Assembly: GCF_020520425.1 (NCBI RefSeq)
Contig: NC_079491.1
Location: 29,069,449-29,133,448 of the forward strand
Direction of reading: 5' to 3'
Origin: Spinacia oleracea
Lineage: Eukaryota > Streptophyta > Magnoliopsida > Caryophyllales > Amaranthaceae
Length of the DNA stretch: 64,000 nucleotides
The translations under genes were made by a program, and so were the position numbers. This document shows, piece after piece, positions 48,126 to 59,112 of the stretch; positions within the stretch are counted from its first letter, which is position 1, and every line of letters begins with the position of its first letter. The notes below the pieces were generated by a model. The model was given only the letters and a program-made list of their open reading frames with translations, was not told where the DNA came from and did no database searches.

Positions 48126-50635
48126 TGTAATACCCCGAAATTTCTAAACTCGATTTATTAAAATCAAAAATATTTATTATCTTGATTTCGTTTTAAATAA
48201 TTACGAATAATCGAATTTCGTTATTTTAAACGTTTTTACGATTTATTTTAAACGATAAATTCATAAACGAAAATTTATTTATTTTTCGTTAAAGATATTT
48301 AATAAAGAATTATTTTAACTAAACATTTCTATTTTTAGTAGTTTCCAAAAATAGCAACAAATTTCAGATATTTTGGTCAAACCTTGTGAAATTACTAAAA
48401 AGCCCTTAGAAGAGCCAAAATCTCATCTCTCTTTCCTTGCTCTCCACGTACAAATGGAGTGAAGGAATTTTCCTCCTTCTCCTTTTCCCTAAAATCAGTC
48501 CCCATTCAATTGCAAAGCCCAAATTGTCTTCCTTTTCTTCAATTACAAAAACCAGTTTCCATTTCTGAAATGCAACATCAAAAAAAAAATCAAAACCAAA
48601 ACCAAAAATCAATTTCACTGCCCTTTGTTTCAGGTGATTCGAACCACCACCGAGGCAGCCACCTCAACCACCACTGCTCCACTGTCTACCTCCGTCCGCC
48701 GCCACTCGACCACCGCACACCCCACCGCACACCCACCGTACCTCCTTCTCCCTCTCCTTCTCTCACGTAACCCCTGCTCTCCCCTACCCCCTCTTTCTTC
48801 GCCTCACAGCACCACCCACGCAGCACCACCACTTCCGACAACCCTCACCATTCCGTGAACCAATCTTCGCCCCAACACCACCGTCTAACCGCCCTGCCTC
48901 CGCCCAGAACCAACCGAAAAACGCCCCCTCGAACTTCCCCTGTCTCCTTGTTTCGCACCTCCCTCTCTCTCCTTTTGACCGTCGCGCCACCGCACGAACA
49001 CCGCCCTCAACGTCGCCCTTCCGGCGCTGCGCCGCCCAGCCTGCTGCCTTCCTCCCTCCTCTTCCCTCCGCCTCGTCCATTTCCTCTTCCCCTCCCCTGT
49101 TTCGTGCGCTGCTTCCAGAGAACCAAAACCAATTTTTGGTTTTTGGTTCTTGGTTTCATTTCCCTTAAAACACAATTAAATGGGCCATACTAGTTGGGCT
49201 TTTGGGTAAGAAACTAACTTGTTAATTTCAGATTTTCTAATTTATTTAGTTTTCATGTTTTAATAAATTTTTATGATAAAATTATTTACTAATAAAATCG
49301 TTATTATTTTCAGGCTTAATTATTAAATATCAATTTTTTTCTAATTACTACCTAACAAAATAGAATTTAAATAATATTTTCACAAAAACCGATTTATGAA
49401 ATATAAATAATTATTTCGATTATTGATATTTAAATTATGAAATTATATTTTTACTAAAAATTCGTTATTTACAAATTCGTTAGTTATAAATTTAAGATTT
49501 TATAAAATGTTGATTTTAAATTATTTATCGATTTAGTACTAATTCAATGATTTAATATTTTTGAAAGAAATTGGACTTGGAGCTCAGGACGAACGAACCA
49601 AGGAAAATAAAACCCTTAGCAAATCGCAGAAGTGAGGTAACGGCTATTGCTAGTACCCGTAATTCCCTTATAAATGCGTTTATGAAATTACAATGTTATG
49701 ATTGATTTATGAACTGAATGTTTTGACATGTTTTATGAATTGCGGGAAATGAAATGTGATTTGATTGGATTATTTATTATAATATGATTGATTGAAATTC
49801 TTATAAAACGATCTTTATAAGAAACCATGAATGAAATGATGTTTCTATGATGCCAGGAAAGAAATGATATTTTATTGATCCCAGGATCTATATGATGTTT
49901 TATCATGATCTCATGATCTAAAGGAATTATGTTACTCCAACTGAAGTAAAAAGGCTAAAATGTAAAATTAAACGAAACATGATAAATGAAAGTGAAAGAC
50001 CTAGTCCGTTTGGCAGTATATGTTCACAGGCTACGATTCTCGGTCATGCATGTACCCATGGGGCATCCGCCCATTGAGCCAAGGCTCTCATGTTTTCGGG
50101 CCAAGGCCCCATGTTTATGGACATCGGTCCATCGTGGAAGACGTTCCACCATGTCATACTTGCCACGGCTAGCATGTGCACCCTAAAGTTTATAAATGAA
50201 TTAAATAAAGGACTTTATAAATTGTTTTACATTATTCTATTCTCCCTGTGTTATTAAATAAAATGAATTGAAATGAATTTACGTTGCTAGAATAGTTCGT
50301 TACTGAGTCTTCGGCTCACCGTTTTTGTTTTCTGTTTTAGGTACCGCTGGGAACGATGGAAACGAGTAGTGGCGAGGATTTCACTTTAATAATTAATATT
50401 CACCTAGTTCATGCTTAAGGATTTAATAGTTATTCAAAGACTTTTAATAAATTACATACTTTTATTTTAGTAATATAAATGATTATTATATAAATTTTGG
50501 GATTTAATAGCTTATGATTGATGGTTGCCTTGTAATTCCCAAGAGGGAATTACGGCAGGTAATGTCCCGACCAAATTAGGTTAATCCCGCTGCTAATTAT
50601 GCATTAATAATTGAATTAGAGGTCGGGGTGTTACA
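48126..50635 (+). repeat. Right LTR of the gypsy element
   Basis: This 2510-bp LTR is preceded by the polypurine tract and followed by the GGAAT target duplication. The extra 25 bp relative to the left LTR lie at about 49064-49090. Confidence 0.92.
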
Positions 50636-51953
50636 GGAATGGTAGGAGGATAAGATTCTGGAGGGATGCTTGGCTCAAGGGTGTCCCTGGTGGGCGTGTC
50701 TTGTCACCACCACCGACTGAAGAGATGGCACGAAGCCTAGTTGTGGAATGGAGGAATGAGGAAGGTACGGGTTGGGATATCCAAGCAATCATGAACACCC
50801 TAACCAATGCTGAAGTTGATGCCATTAAGGCCACCCGTATTGCTGTAAGTGAACAGGAAGACTTCTTACCTTGGCTCCACACAAAAAATGGAGTCTTCAC
50901 AGTAAAAAGTGCTTACCACCTAGAACTTCAACGTCGGAATGATAATGTTGAAACCTCCACACCTGATGGTGCAAAAAAGATGTGGACAAGAATATGGAAA
51001 AGCAACGTACCACAAAAAGTGAGAAACTTTGTGTGGAGAGCAGTCTGTAACGGGCTGCCGACCATGGACATACTCGCAAGACGTGGTTTGCAGGTTGATC
51101 GTGCTTGCCCGAGATGTGGCGACGCTCCCGAAACCATCACTCATATGGCCCTCCTGTGTAAGGAAAACAAGATGGTGTGGCGCCTCTCGCCATTACGCCT
51201 CGATATAGATGAATGGCATACCAACCTAATAGATTGGTGTGAGAGTTTTATAAAGAGTTGCAGCTCGCCCCATGCGTGGGATTTGATGATGGTGTTTATG
51301 TGGCAAGCATGGAACACCCGCAACAAGTGGGTTTTTGAAAAGAAGAAGGTTGATCCGGTGGTTACATGTGCAAGAACAATGAACCTTATTGGCGAGTATG
51401 AGGCAGCGTGTGCTCGAGAGACCGCAGCAACTGCTACTGGTACATCTAGCGTCCAACATTGGCAGCCCCCCCCCCCCCTTTGGTTGGACTAAACTTAACA
51501 CCGACGCTGCTGTAACAAGGGATGGCAAGGTTGGTTTTGGAATGGTTGTTAGGGACAATGTAGGAGATGTCCTCATGACGGCAGGAAGGAAAAGCACTGA
51601 CGGAGAAGTGGTTTTGGTAGCTGAGGCGAAAGCACTACTTTTTGGCTTGCACTTTGCATACGAAGCTGGGGGTTAGGAAGGTGCTAGCAGAGGTAGACTG
51701 CTTAGGACTGGTGCACTTGTTACAGAGGAAGACTACAGAACTCTCAGAAGCTCAAGTAGTAGTTAACGATATTTGCAATTTTGCTCTCAAGCTTGATTCT
51801 TGTGTTTTTGGTTTTATTAGACGATCATGTAATAAGGTAGCGCATACTATGGCTAGTGTCTCCCTATCCTTTGAGGAAGACTTAGTTTGGATGGAGGATT
51901 GCCCCCCAAGTGTAATCCCGATTGTCCTTGCGGACAAAACTTTGATTGAATGA
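50636..51953 (+). pseudogene. LINE 1 ORF2, 3' part: zinc-binding region and RNase H
   Basis: The reading resumes right after the gypsy element with GNGRRIRFWRDAWLKG. It passes the region typical of plant LINE C-termini: KSAYHLELQRRN, IWKSNVPQKVRNFVWRAVCN and CPRCGDAPETITHMALLC. A run of 14 C at about 51465-51478 shifts the frame. The RNase H domain then follows: KLNTDAAV, VAEAKALLFGLHFA and, after another shift near 51665, LAEVDCLGLVHLL and RSCNKVAHTMA. It stops at 51953, about 25 bp before the A tract. Confidence 0.85.
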
Positions 51954-51985
51954 AATGGCTACCTATATTTTCCCGTCAAAAAAAA

Positions 51986-51998
51986 TACTATATACTAA
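51986..51998 (+). repeat. Right target-site duplication of LINE 1
   Basis: This is the exact second copy of TACTATATACTAA, directly after the LINE A tract. It continues into the Helitron sequence AAGAGACATCAGGAATGACA. Confidence 0.85.
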
Positions 51999-52200
51999 AA
52001 GAGACATCAGGAATGACACGTGTCAATTCCTAGTGCGATTTTTTCCCGCCAAAATCACTTTCCCAAAAAAAGTGTATCTGTTTTATTTTATTTTTATTCT
52101 CTACCTTTTTTATAAACTATTTATGTATGGAAATAAAATTTTTAGTTTATAAATTATGGCAATAATAGATACGACGTAATAATAATTATTCTAAATTGTA

Positions 52201-52528
52201 CTCCATCCGTCCCGGAATACTCGACCCGGTTTGACCGGCACAGAGTTTAAGGGACTTGAATTGACTTATTTAATTTAATAGGTAGTAGTTGATAGTGGGG
52301 TATTATTTTAATGTAGTTAGTGGAAGGTGGGTTAAGAGGTGGGGTTGGGGGAGAGTAGGGGTTGAATTTTTAATTATTTTTTGTATGGAATAGGGGGTAG
52401 GTGGGTTAATAGGGGTGGAGTGAGAAATAATATAATATTGTTAGAATATTTCCATTTTTAGAAATAGGTCAAGTATTAAGGGACGGCCCGATAAGGAAAA
52501 CAGGTCAAGTATTCCGGGACGGAGGGAG
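52201..52528. mobile_element. Stowaway MITE
   Basis: The inverted ends are CTCCATCCGTCCCGGAATAC on the left and GTATTCCGGGACGGAGGGAG on the right, inside a TA/TA target duplication (52199-52200, 52529-52530). At 328 bp, non-coding, it has the Stowaway signature CTCCCTCCGTCCC. It inserted into the 3' half of the split Helitron. Confidence 0.9.
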
Positions 52529-52759
52529 TAATATTTTAGTCAAATCGCTATATTAATAATGGAAAATATATCACTCAATATTTTAGTCAAATTAACACAT
52601 TAGCATTTTAAATATGCATATTAGATGAATAAACTTAAACGAGTATGTTAAATATGTTATAACTATGCAGTAGTTTGGGGATATTCATTTACATATTTTG
52701 TGATTTTTTTTAATCAAAATCCGTGCGTGCACGGGATCTAATCTAGTAAGGCACTAAGG

Positions 52760-53678
52760 TAGTGTTTGGCCAAGCTCTTGAAAGTGTTTCTCAACTTGAG
52801 AAACTGAAATTTGGCCAAACAAGGTGTTTCTTAGAAATAGAAGCACTTTTCCCAGAAGCTCAAATGGACCCAAAATAGCTTCTAGAGGGTGTAGAAATAG
52901 AAGCTCCAATTTGGAGCTTCTGAAAACAGTTTCTCTCGGAGCTCTAATTGCTCATTTAATGAAAGTTTTTCTTGGCCAATATTACCCTCACACAATTCTG
53001 AAAATCCACAATTGCCCCAAAAAAACCCATGTCTAACAGTAGTTCTTCCTCACTTCTCACCTCTACTTCTGCAATTGACGGGACAAACTCCCCTCATCGC
53101 ACACATTCACAAAAGTTGAGACCTAAATACTAAAATGCAAACCCAAAACCAAATAAATGAACCCCCATTTCGTTCAACCCAAAAACAATTGTTTGATTTA
53201 TTTGACTAATTTTTTCATTTTAGTTAATTCAATTCGTAGATCTGTAAAAGCATTATCCATCGCTTTATACGAATATAATTTTGTGGCGGCGAGGTTATTG
53301 AATGTTGTGGTGATTATGATGGAGAGAAATAGATTAAGAAAAATAAAGTTTGACGGTGGCGATATCATTGAAGGTTGTAGGCTAGATGATGTTGGTGGTT
53401 GAGAACAAGGTATTTGACTGGTTGTTACCTTGGATTTTTTTATTTTTTTAGAACAAATTACTGTAGTACTTTTGTTTTTAAAGAATACATCATAAGCCAG
53501 AAACTCTAAAAATATAGAAAGGGCCAAACAATATAAATTGTTTCTATTTCTTAGAAATAGTTCTCCAAATTTGTGGCCAAACACTTTAGTTTATCAAAAG
53601 TGTTTCTCTAGAAACAGTTTTTGGAGAACTACTTCTAGGAAACAAAATTTGTTTTCCAGAAGCTTGGCCAAACAGACT
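52760..53678. mobile_element. TIR element with long imperfect inverted ends (hAT-like)
   Basis: The left end is TAGTGTTTGGCCAAGCTCTT. The right end, read on the other strand, is AGTCTGTTTGGCCAAGCTTC. Inverted similarity continues inward, with GTTTCT/AGAAA and TTGGAGAACT/AGCTCCAA motifs for over 150 bp on each side. TIR sequence suggests hAT; no 8-bp duplication is evident. The interior holds no transposase. Its right edge abuts the stop codon of LINE 2. Confidence 0.6.
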
Positions 53679-56600
53679 CTAGTTGTCATTGCTCAAAGCA
53701 TCAAACGCTAAAATATCAGCTACAGCTTCTGGATAGCTACTCATCCAAACTCTCCTCCCAACAGCCCATAGCAGTCTATGTGCTAGCTCATGTGCTACTT
53801 TATTACAATGCCTCTTGACAAAAGACCAACTAATGCTATTAAAAGACTCTACCAAATGGTTAATATCCTCTAAAACTAGATGAAAGTGGCTCCATCCTTC
53901 CTCATGCTCACGAATTGCGGTAATCACATTCAAGCAATCACTCTCCACAACCACATCCCCAACTCCTATCTCTGCTGCAAATTGCAACCCATAGAGAACT
54001 GATTTTAATTTGCCTCAGCTATCTTTGCTTCCCACGGGTCTGTACATTGCCACACAGCACACGCACTCACCGTGCCATCTGCTGCTCGAATTACAGCACC
54101 AACACTCGACCCCATCCCTTGCAAGCAGCCCGCATCAACATTAACTTTCACAGTTTCCCCCGTAGGTGGTGTCCAACCTGCTGTTGCAGTTGCAATATGC
54201 TCTCCCCCTTCGCCAAGTCCACCTTCCTCCCTTCGTAGCTCACTCATCAGCTTGTCCACATACTCCAAGTTGCTTTCCACCTCAAAATTCTCCCCTTCCA
54301 TAACCCATTTATTCCGAGCTCCCCAGATAATCCAACATAGCGCCATGAAGTATACACAGTCATTCCTTGAGAGCTTTGTAAAGCAGACTTCAACCCACTC
54401 TATGAAACTCCGGTACCTCCCCTCAACTTCATCACACAACCTTCTCCTCTCCCACACCAGTCGAGCAAAAACACACTCTTGCAGCGTATGCACCACCGTC
54501 TCCTCAGCATTCCCACACACTCCACACACCCTATCAACCATCGCCACTCTCCTATGCAAGACATCTTTTACCGGCAGCGCTCCCGCATAAGCTCTCCAGA
54601 AGAAGACCTTAATGCGAGGTAAGGCATGGGCATTCCATATGATGTTCCATAATCCCCTTCGAACCACAGAGGAGTTCGCGCTTGCCTCTCCATCCTCCTC
54701 CCCAAATATTGCTCTATAAGCCAACCGAACTGAGTATATGCCACTCTTTTCTAAATCCCAGAAAATCCTGTCCACCAGCCTTCGAGTACTAGTTGGTATA
54801 CCTCGTATGCGCTCACATTCAAATGGGAGAAAGACTTGATTGAGTCGAGCCATATTCCATCCACCATGTACAAGGTCCAACAGATCACTCACCAGCATAT
54901 TCTCGTCCTCCCCTCCACGCGGTGAAATAACCAAACCTGTTTGGGTGGACGGGATCCACCTATCCTTCCATACCCGAACCTTCTGTCCATATACTATCCT
55001 CCATCTCATCCCCCTACTCACCACCCACCTAGCTCCCCATATTCCTCGCCAAGTGTAGCTTGGATTGGAGCCCAATTCTGCTGTCATGAACTCTCCATTG
55101 GGATAATATTTAGCCTTTAGGACTTGTTCTACCAAGCTGCCAGGGGCGACAATAAGCCGCCAAGCCTGTTTACCCAATAGCTCCATATTAAACATCTTAA
55201 AATCTCTAAATCCCATCCCACCTGATGCCTTCGGTTTGCATAACCGTTTCCAAGCCACCCAATGTAACTTTCTCTCCTCTTTCTTTTGGCCCCACCAAAA
55301 CTGTGAAACTAGCGACCGCAACTCATCACAAAAGGAAGAAGGGAACTTGAACACACTCATCGCGTAGGTAGGGATAGATTGGGCTACCGCCTTAATCAGG
55401 ACCTCCCTACCCGCTTTGGATAAATACATCCCCTTCCACCCTTGAAGCATCTTGCACACTTTCTTCCGAACACTAAAAATTACTTTTTTTGACCTCCCCA
55501 CTACCGTGGGGAGGCCAAGGTATTTGTCATGAACATCCACTTCCTTCACCCCCAAAACTCTAGCTAGCTCCTCCCTCTTGCTTAAAGCGACTCCTTTGCT
55601 AAAAGAAACTGTGGTTTTGTCAAAGTTTACCAACTGACCCGAGGCCCTTTCATAAATGACCAACACTTCCTTAATCATAAGAGCTTCTTCCCTACTTGCC
55701 CGTGAAAAAATAATACTATCATCCGCGAAGAACAAGTGTGATATCATTGGGGCGTTAGGGACCACCCGAATGCCATGGATACTACCTCTTTCCGTAGCTC
55801 TCCGAATCAGACCCGACAAGGCCTCCGCACACATGATAAAGAGGTACGGGGACAATGGGTCCCCTTGCCTCAACCCCCTTCCTGGTTTAAATTCTGCTGT
55901 TGGGAGCCCATTCAATAATACCGAAAACGACACCGACTCCACACAATGCATGACTCTATCAATCAATCCCCATCTAGACCCAATCTCTCCATGACCACTC
56001 TAAGGAAGCCCCAGTCCACTCGATCATACGCCTTTGCCATATCTAGTTTCAATGCCATCGAACCATCTACATGCATCGAACTTTTCATGAAGTGAAATAT
56101 TTCGAAGGCAACGAGGATATTATCCGTTATAAGTCTTCCCGGAGTAAATGCACTTTTGTTTACTGAAGCTATATCACTAAGAAATATTTTCAGCCTATTG
56201 GCTAAGACCTTCGACACTAGCTTATATATCACATTACACAGGCTTATAGGTCGAAAGTCCACCATTTTATCCGCCCCTTTCTTCTTAGGTATGAGTGCAA
56301 TGAAAGTGTGGTTTACTGACTCCGCTAGCGGCGCTCCCCGTAGCACAGCCAAGACCATATTCGAGACCGAATAACCCACTATGTGCCAATACGTTTGGAA
56401 AAAGAGTGGGCACATACCATCTGGGCCCGGTGCTTTGAGCAGATGCATTTGTTTTAGCGCTTGAAACACCTCCTCCGACCGGTACAGGGCTCTCAACATA
56501 GAATTCATAGATTGCATGACTCTGCCTTCTATTCCTTGTAAGCTGACTCCATGTCCACACACCCTGCAGAGGCAAAGAGGGTCGAGAAATAGCTGTTGGC

Positions 56601-57687
56601 AGTTCGGCCCACCTCGTCACTGCCCCCCTTTCGCATACCATCATCATCTATCAATCCAGCAATGAAGTTTTTTTGTCTCCTCTGCGACGCCTTCCTATGG
56701 AAAAAGGAAGTGTTTTTATCTCCTTAAAATAACCATATGGCTCTAGATCTTTGTCTCCAGTACAGCTCCTCATGATGCAATAAGTCAGCAATATCCCGTA
56801 CTATCTTGCGTCTAATTGCCAACTGGGCTGCGTTGAGGTTCCCTTTGTTAAGATCCTTAAGCTTTTTCCTCTTCTTTCTCAGCTCCCTAAACTTGCGTCC
56901 AAACTCCTCGTCATTCCAGGCCTTCAGGTCCGCGGCACAGAAAGAAATCTTTTCCACCGCCGATGGCCCTCCTATCAACCATGCCTCATCAACAATTGCC
57001 TCGCATTTATCATGCTCAGTCCTCACTTGTTCGAACAGGAAGGGTCTATCCCGCCTCCTCTCACCTTCCTACCACTACTCAAAACAATTTTAATCGACGC
57101 ATGGTCGGACCACTCCCTATCTAAGTTCACCCCCACAGCTTTATCAAACATTTCAATCCAATCATCATTCACTAGGGCTCTATCCAGTCTGCATTGAACA
57201 ATGTCATCACCTTCCTGCTCATTGTCATATGTATATTCATAACCCGTGAATGGGAGGTCACGCAATTCACTTGACACCACTGCCTCCCGGAAGTTGGCCA
57301 TTTGCCATGTGGCCCTATCTCTTCCCTTTTTTTTTTCTCACAGTCATACATGATCTCGTTAAAGTCCCCCATGCAAACCCAAGGAGCCCTAACCTGAGAA
57401 GCTAATTCGGTAAGCAATTTCCAAGACAAAATCCTCTTTTGGACTTCGGGCCACCCATAGAAACCGGTGAACCTCCACTCCCTGTCCCCTAACCCCTCCC
57501 TCACCCACACATCAATATGATAAATCGACATGGATCTCAAATCCACCACTAGCTCCTTCCTCCATAAAAGAGCCACTCCCCCTGATCTTCCACAACTATC
57601 CACCGCAATACTGTCGTACCCCATCACTTTTGCTTTCACTTTCATAATCTCGCTACTACTAAGTTTCGTCTGTCAAGAAGACCAAAG
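53679..57687 (-). mobile_element. LINE 2: second L1-type retrotransposon, truncated at both ends
   Basis: On the minus strand it carries endonuclease, reverse transcriptase and RNase H domains. The 3' end stops at the ORF2 stop codon against the TIR element, with no 3'-UTR or A tail. The 5' end is cut by the copia LTR at 57688, removing ORF1 and the first ~20-30 endonuclease residues. It differs clearly from LINE 1, so it is a separate lineage. Confidence 0.85.
53679..57687 (-). pseudogene. LINE 2 ORF2 (endonuclease-RT-RNase H), frameshifted
   Basis: In transcript order: an endonuclease start with NTLVFLT, a frameshift, then SGGVALLWRKE, RFTGFYGWPE and CMGDFNEIM (57645-57300), and SDHASIKIVL. 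The reverse transcriptase has LLKAPGPDGM, DFRPISLCNVIYKLVSKVLA, LDMAKAYDRVDW (motif A Asp kept) and, after a one-base shift near 55965, GLRQGDPLSPYLF and HLFFADDSIIFSR. The C-terminal part has WLxxAGREVLIKAVAQ-type sequence, FFWRAYAGALP and CGVCGNAEETVVHTLQEC. The RNase H (KVNVDAGCL, then a shift near 54008, VVVESDCLNVITAI, RHCNKVAHELAH) ends at TAG 53681-53679. At least four frame breaks make it inactive, though long segments remain open. Confidence 0.87.
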
Positions 57688-58040
57688 TGTTAGGTTATGA
57701 TTCATATGACAATTCATAAATCATGCGGAAAAACCATAAACCCAGGAAAACATATTATTTACACATAATCATTTAGCATAGAATAGATGCATACTCTTTG
57801 TTGCGTGCCTTCCCTAGCTGCGCCCGAACCGAACAAGAACAAGTCTTTAGGACTCCAAGTGTCGTCCCTCCGTAGATAGTCCACAACACGTCCGGATCCG
57901 CCTTAAGATTGACCAACTAGAATCGCCCTTAAGGTACTAGAATTTTCGGCAATTTGAGCAAGATGTGTGTTTGAATTTTCTCTCAAAAACTCACTTTGAA
58001 TACTTTGAAACTTGTGTTATAAATTGTGAGCCCTAGCCTC

Positions 58041-58050
58041 ATATTTATAG
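58041..58050 (-). promoter_or_regulatory. TATA box of the copia LTR
   Basis: CTATAAATAT on the minus strand lies about 360 bp before the LTR's 3' end, the usual place for the U3/R border promoter. A transcript would start near 58010. Confidence 0.5.
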
Positions 58051-58244
58051 CGGTATGGAAAGGGAATCGAAATCCTATTCAGATACAAATTAATCAAACC
58101 TAGAATCCTACAAGAACTCTAATTTAATTAATTTATCAATTAGAATTAGGAATTTAATCATTAACCGAACTCTGCATGTTTTAGGAAACGTGCACGAACA
58201 CAAACACTTGCACACACACGCACGACAGCCACGATGGGCCTCAT

Positions 58245-58375
58245 GCGTGCGCGCGAGCAGCAGCCCACTCAGCGCCCGCGCGCGCTGCGCGCTGCGCGCG
58301 CTGTGCGCGCTGTGCGCTGCGCGTGCTGTGCGCGCTGTGCGCGCTGCGCGCTGCGCGCAGCCTGCTGGGCCTGGC
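58245..58375. repeat. GC-rich alternating purine-pyrimidine repeat in the LTR
   Basis: Variants of GCGCGCTGTGCGCGCTGC are repeated for about 130 bp in an otherwise AT-rich region. Alternating CG/GC/TG steps could favour Z-DNA, and CpG density is extreme for this window. Confidence 0.85.
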
Positions 58376-58479
58376 CTTGCTGTTTGTGCGGCGCGCTTGG
58401 CTTGCTGGGCGATGGCCTGGCTTCGTGCTGGGCCTCGTCCGGCAGGCCTCGTCCGATGCTTATTCGTACGATGCGCTTC

Positions 58480-58800
58480 CGATTAAATTTTCCGATTCCG
58501 GAATTCATTTCCGATACGAACAATATTTAATATTTCCGATTCCGGAATTAATTTCCGTTTCGAACAAATATTTAATATTTCCGTTTCCGGAATTATTTTC
58601 CGATTCCGGTAATATTTCCGATTCTGACAATATTTCCGTTTCCGGCAATATTTCCGATTCTGGCAATATTTCCATTTCCGATAATATTTTCCGATACGTA
58701 CCATGTTTCCGTTTCCGGCAACATCTACGACTTGGATAATATTTATATTTCCGATACGATCCATATTTCCGTTTCCGGCAATATCATCGTTTCCGGAGTA
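58480..58800. repeat. TTTCCG-based tandem repeat in the LTR
   Basis: More than twenty copies of ATATTTCCGATTCCGGNA-like units, with TTTCCGTTTCCGG variants, cover about 320 bp. Units are 16-20 bp and imperfect. This lies in U3, upstream of the TATA box in the LTR's own orientation. Confidence 0.85.
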
Positions 58801-59112
58801 TTCATTCCTTGCCTGTGACGATCTTAGCTCCCACTGAAACCAAGATCCGTCGGTTCCGAATATTCATAGATGGAGTATTTAATGCTATTAAATACTTGAT
58901 CCGTTTACGTACTATTTGTGTGACCCTACGGGTTCAGTCAAGAGTAAGCTGTGGATTAATATCATTAATTCCACTTGAACTGAAGCGGCCTCTAGCAAGG
59001 CATTCAGCTCACTTGATCTCACTGAATTTATTAACTTGTTAATTAATACTGAACCGCATTTATTAGACTTAACATAGAATGCATACTTGGACCAAGGGCA
59101 TTATTTCCTTCA

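Larger units (their letters stand above)
41825..50640 (+). mobile_element. Ty3/gypsy LTR retrotransposon, decayed interior
   Basis: TSD GGAAT lies at 41825-41829 and 50636-50640. The LTRs start TGTAATACCCCGAAAT and end GGGGTGTTACA. A primer-binding site resembling initiator tRNA-Met (TGGTATTCAGAGCC, one base longer than the usual TGGTATCAGAGC) follows the left LTR at 44315. A polypurine tract (AAGGGGGTAAGGA) precedes the right LTR at 48113-48125. The 3.8 kb interior has a protease-like trace (FDVILGINWLTKY near 44720) and reverse-transcriptase blocks ([37 protein letters not shown] at 45200-45520), riddled with stops. It inserted into LINE 1 ORF2. It cannot encode its own proteins. Confidence 0.9.
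38828..51985 (+). mobile_element. LINE 1: 5'-truncated L1-type retrotransposon
   Basis: Bounded by the 13-bp duplication TACTATATACTAA, it ends in a short A tract (51979-51985). It carries the last part of ORF1 and an almost complete but mutated ORF2 (endonuclease, reverse transcriptase, zinc-knuckle-like region, RNase H). A Ty3/gypsy element (41830-50635) interrupts ORF2. Without it the LINE would be about 4.35 kb. Loss of most of ORF1 is typical of incomplete target-primed reverse transcription. Confidence 0.88.
38810..52746 (+). mobile_element. Non-autonomous Helitron split by nested insertions
   Basis: The 5' end TCTATTACTATATACTAA is at 38810-38827, after host A. The rest resumes at 51999 and ends with a CCGTGCGTGCACGG hairpin (52720-52733) and CTAG (52743-52746) before host T. 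The halves are separated by a LINE with a 13-bp target duplication. The resumed part carries AGGAATGACACGTGTC, shared with the Helitrons in intron 3 of gene A. Removing the LINE, one target copy and the Stowaway MITE leaves about 436 bp, matching the 421-bp copy at 7751-8171. Confidence 0.8.
57688..59112 (-). mobile_element. Copia-type LTR (3' LTR of a minus-strand element)
   Basis: On the minus strand it starts TGAAGGAAATAATGCCCTTG and ends CATAACCTAACA. It is preceded by a polypurine tract (ACAAGTGGGAGAC at 59125-59113). At 1425 bp, it has a TATA box (CTATAAATAT, 58050-58041). CAAAG at 57683-57687 would be the target duplication; its partner lies outside the window. It contains two unusual tandem-repeat blocks, listed separately. 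PPT and LTR start resemble SIRE/Maximus-type copia elements; the copia assignment is backed by the RT remnant upstream. Confidence 0.78.

Noticed and set aside
58190-58764. Cys/Ala/Arg-rich frames and Asp/Asn/Ile/Ser repeat frames on both strands
   Set aside because: All arise from the two tandem-repeat arrays in the copia LTR; frames are open on both strands because the repeats lack stops.
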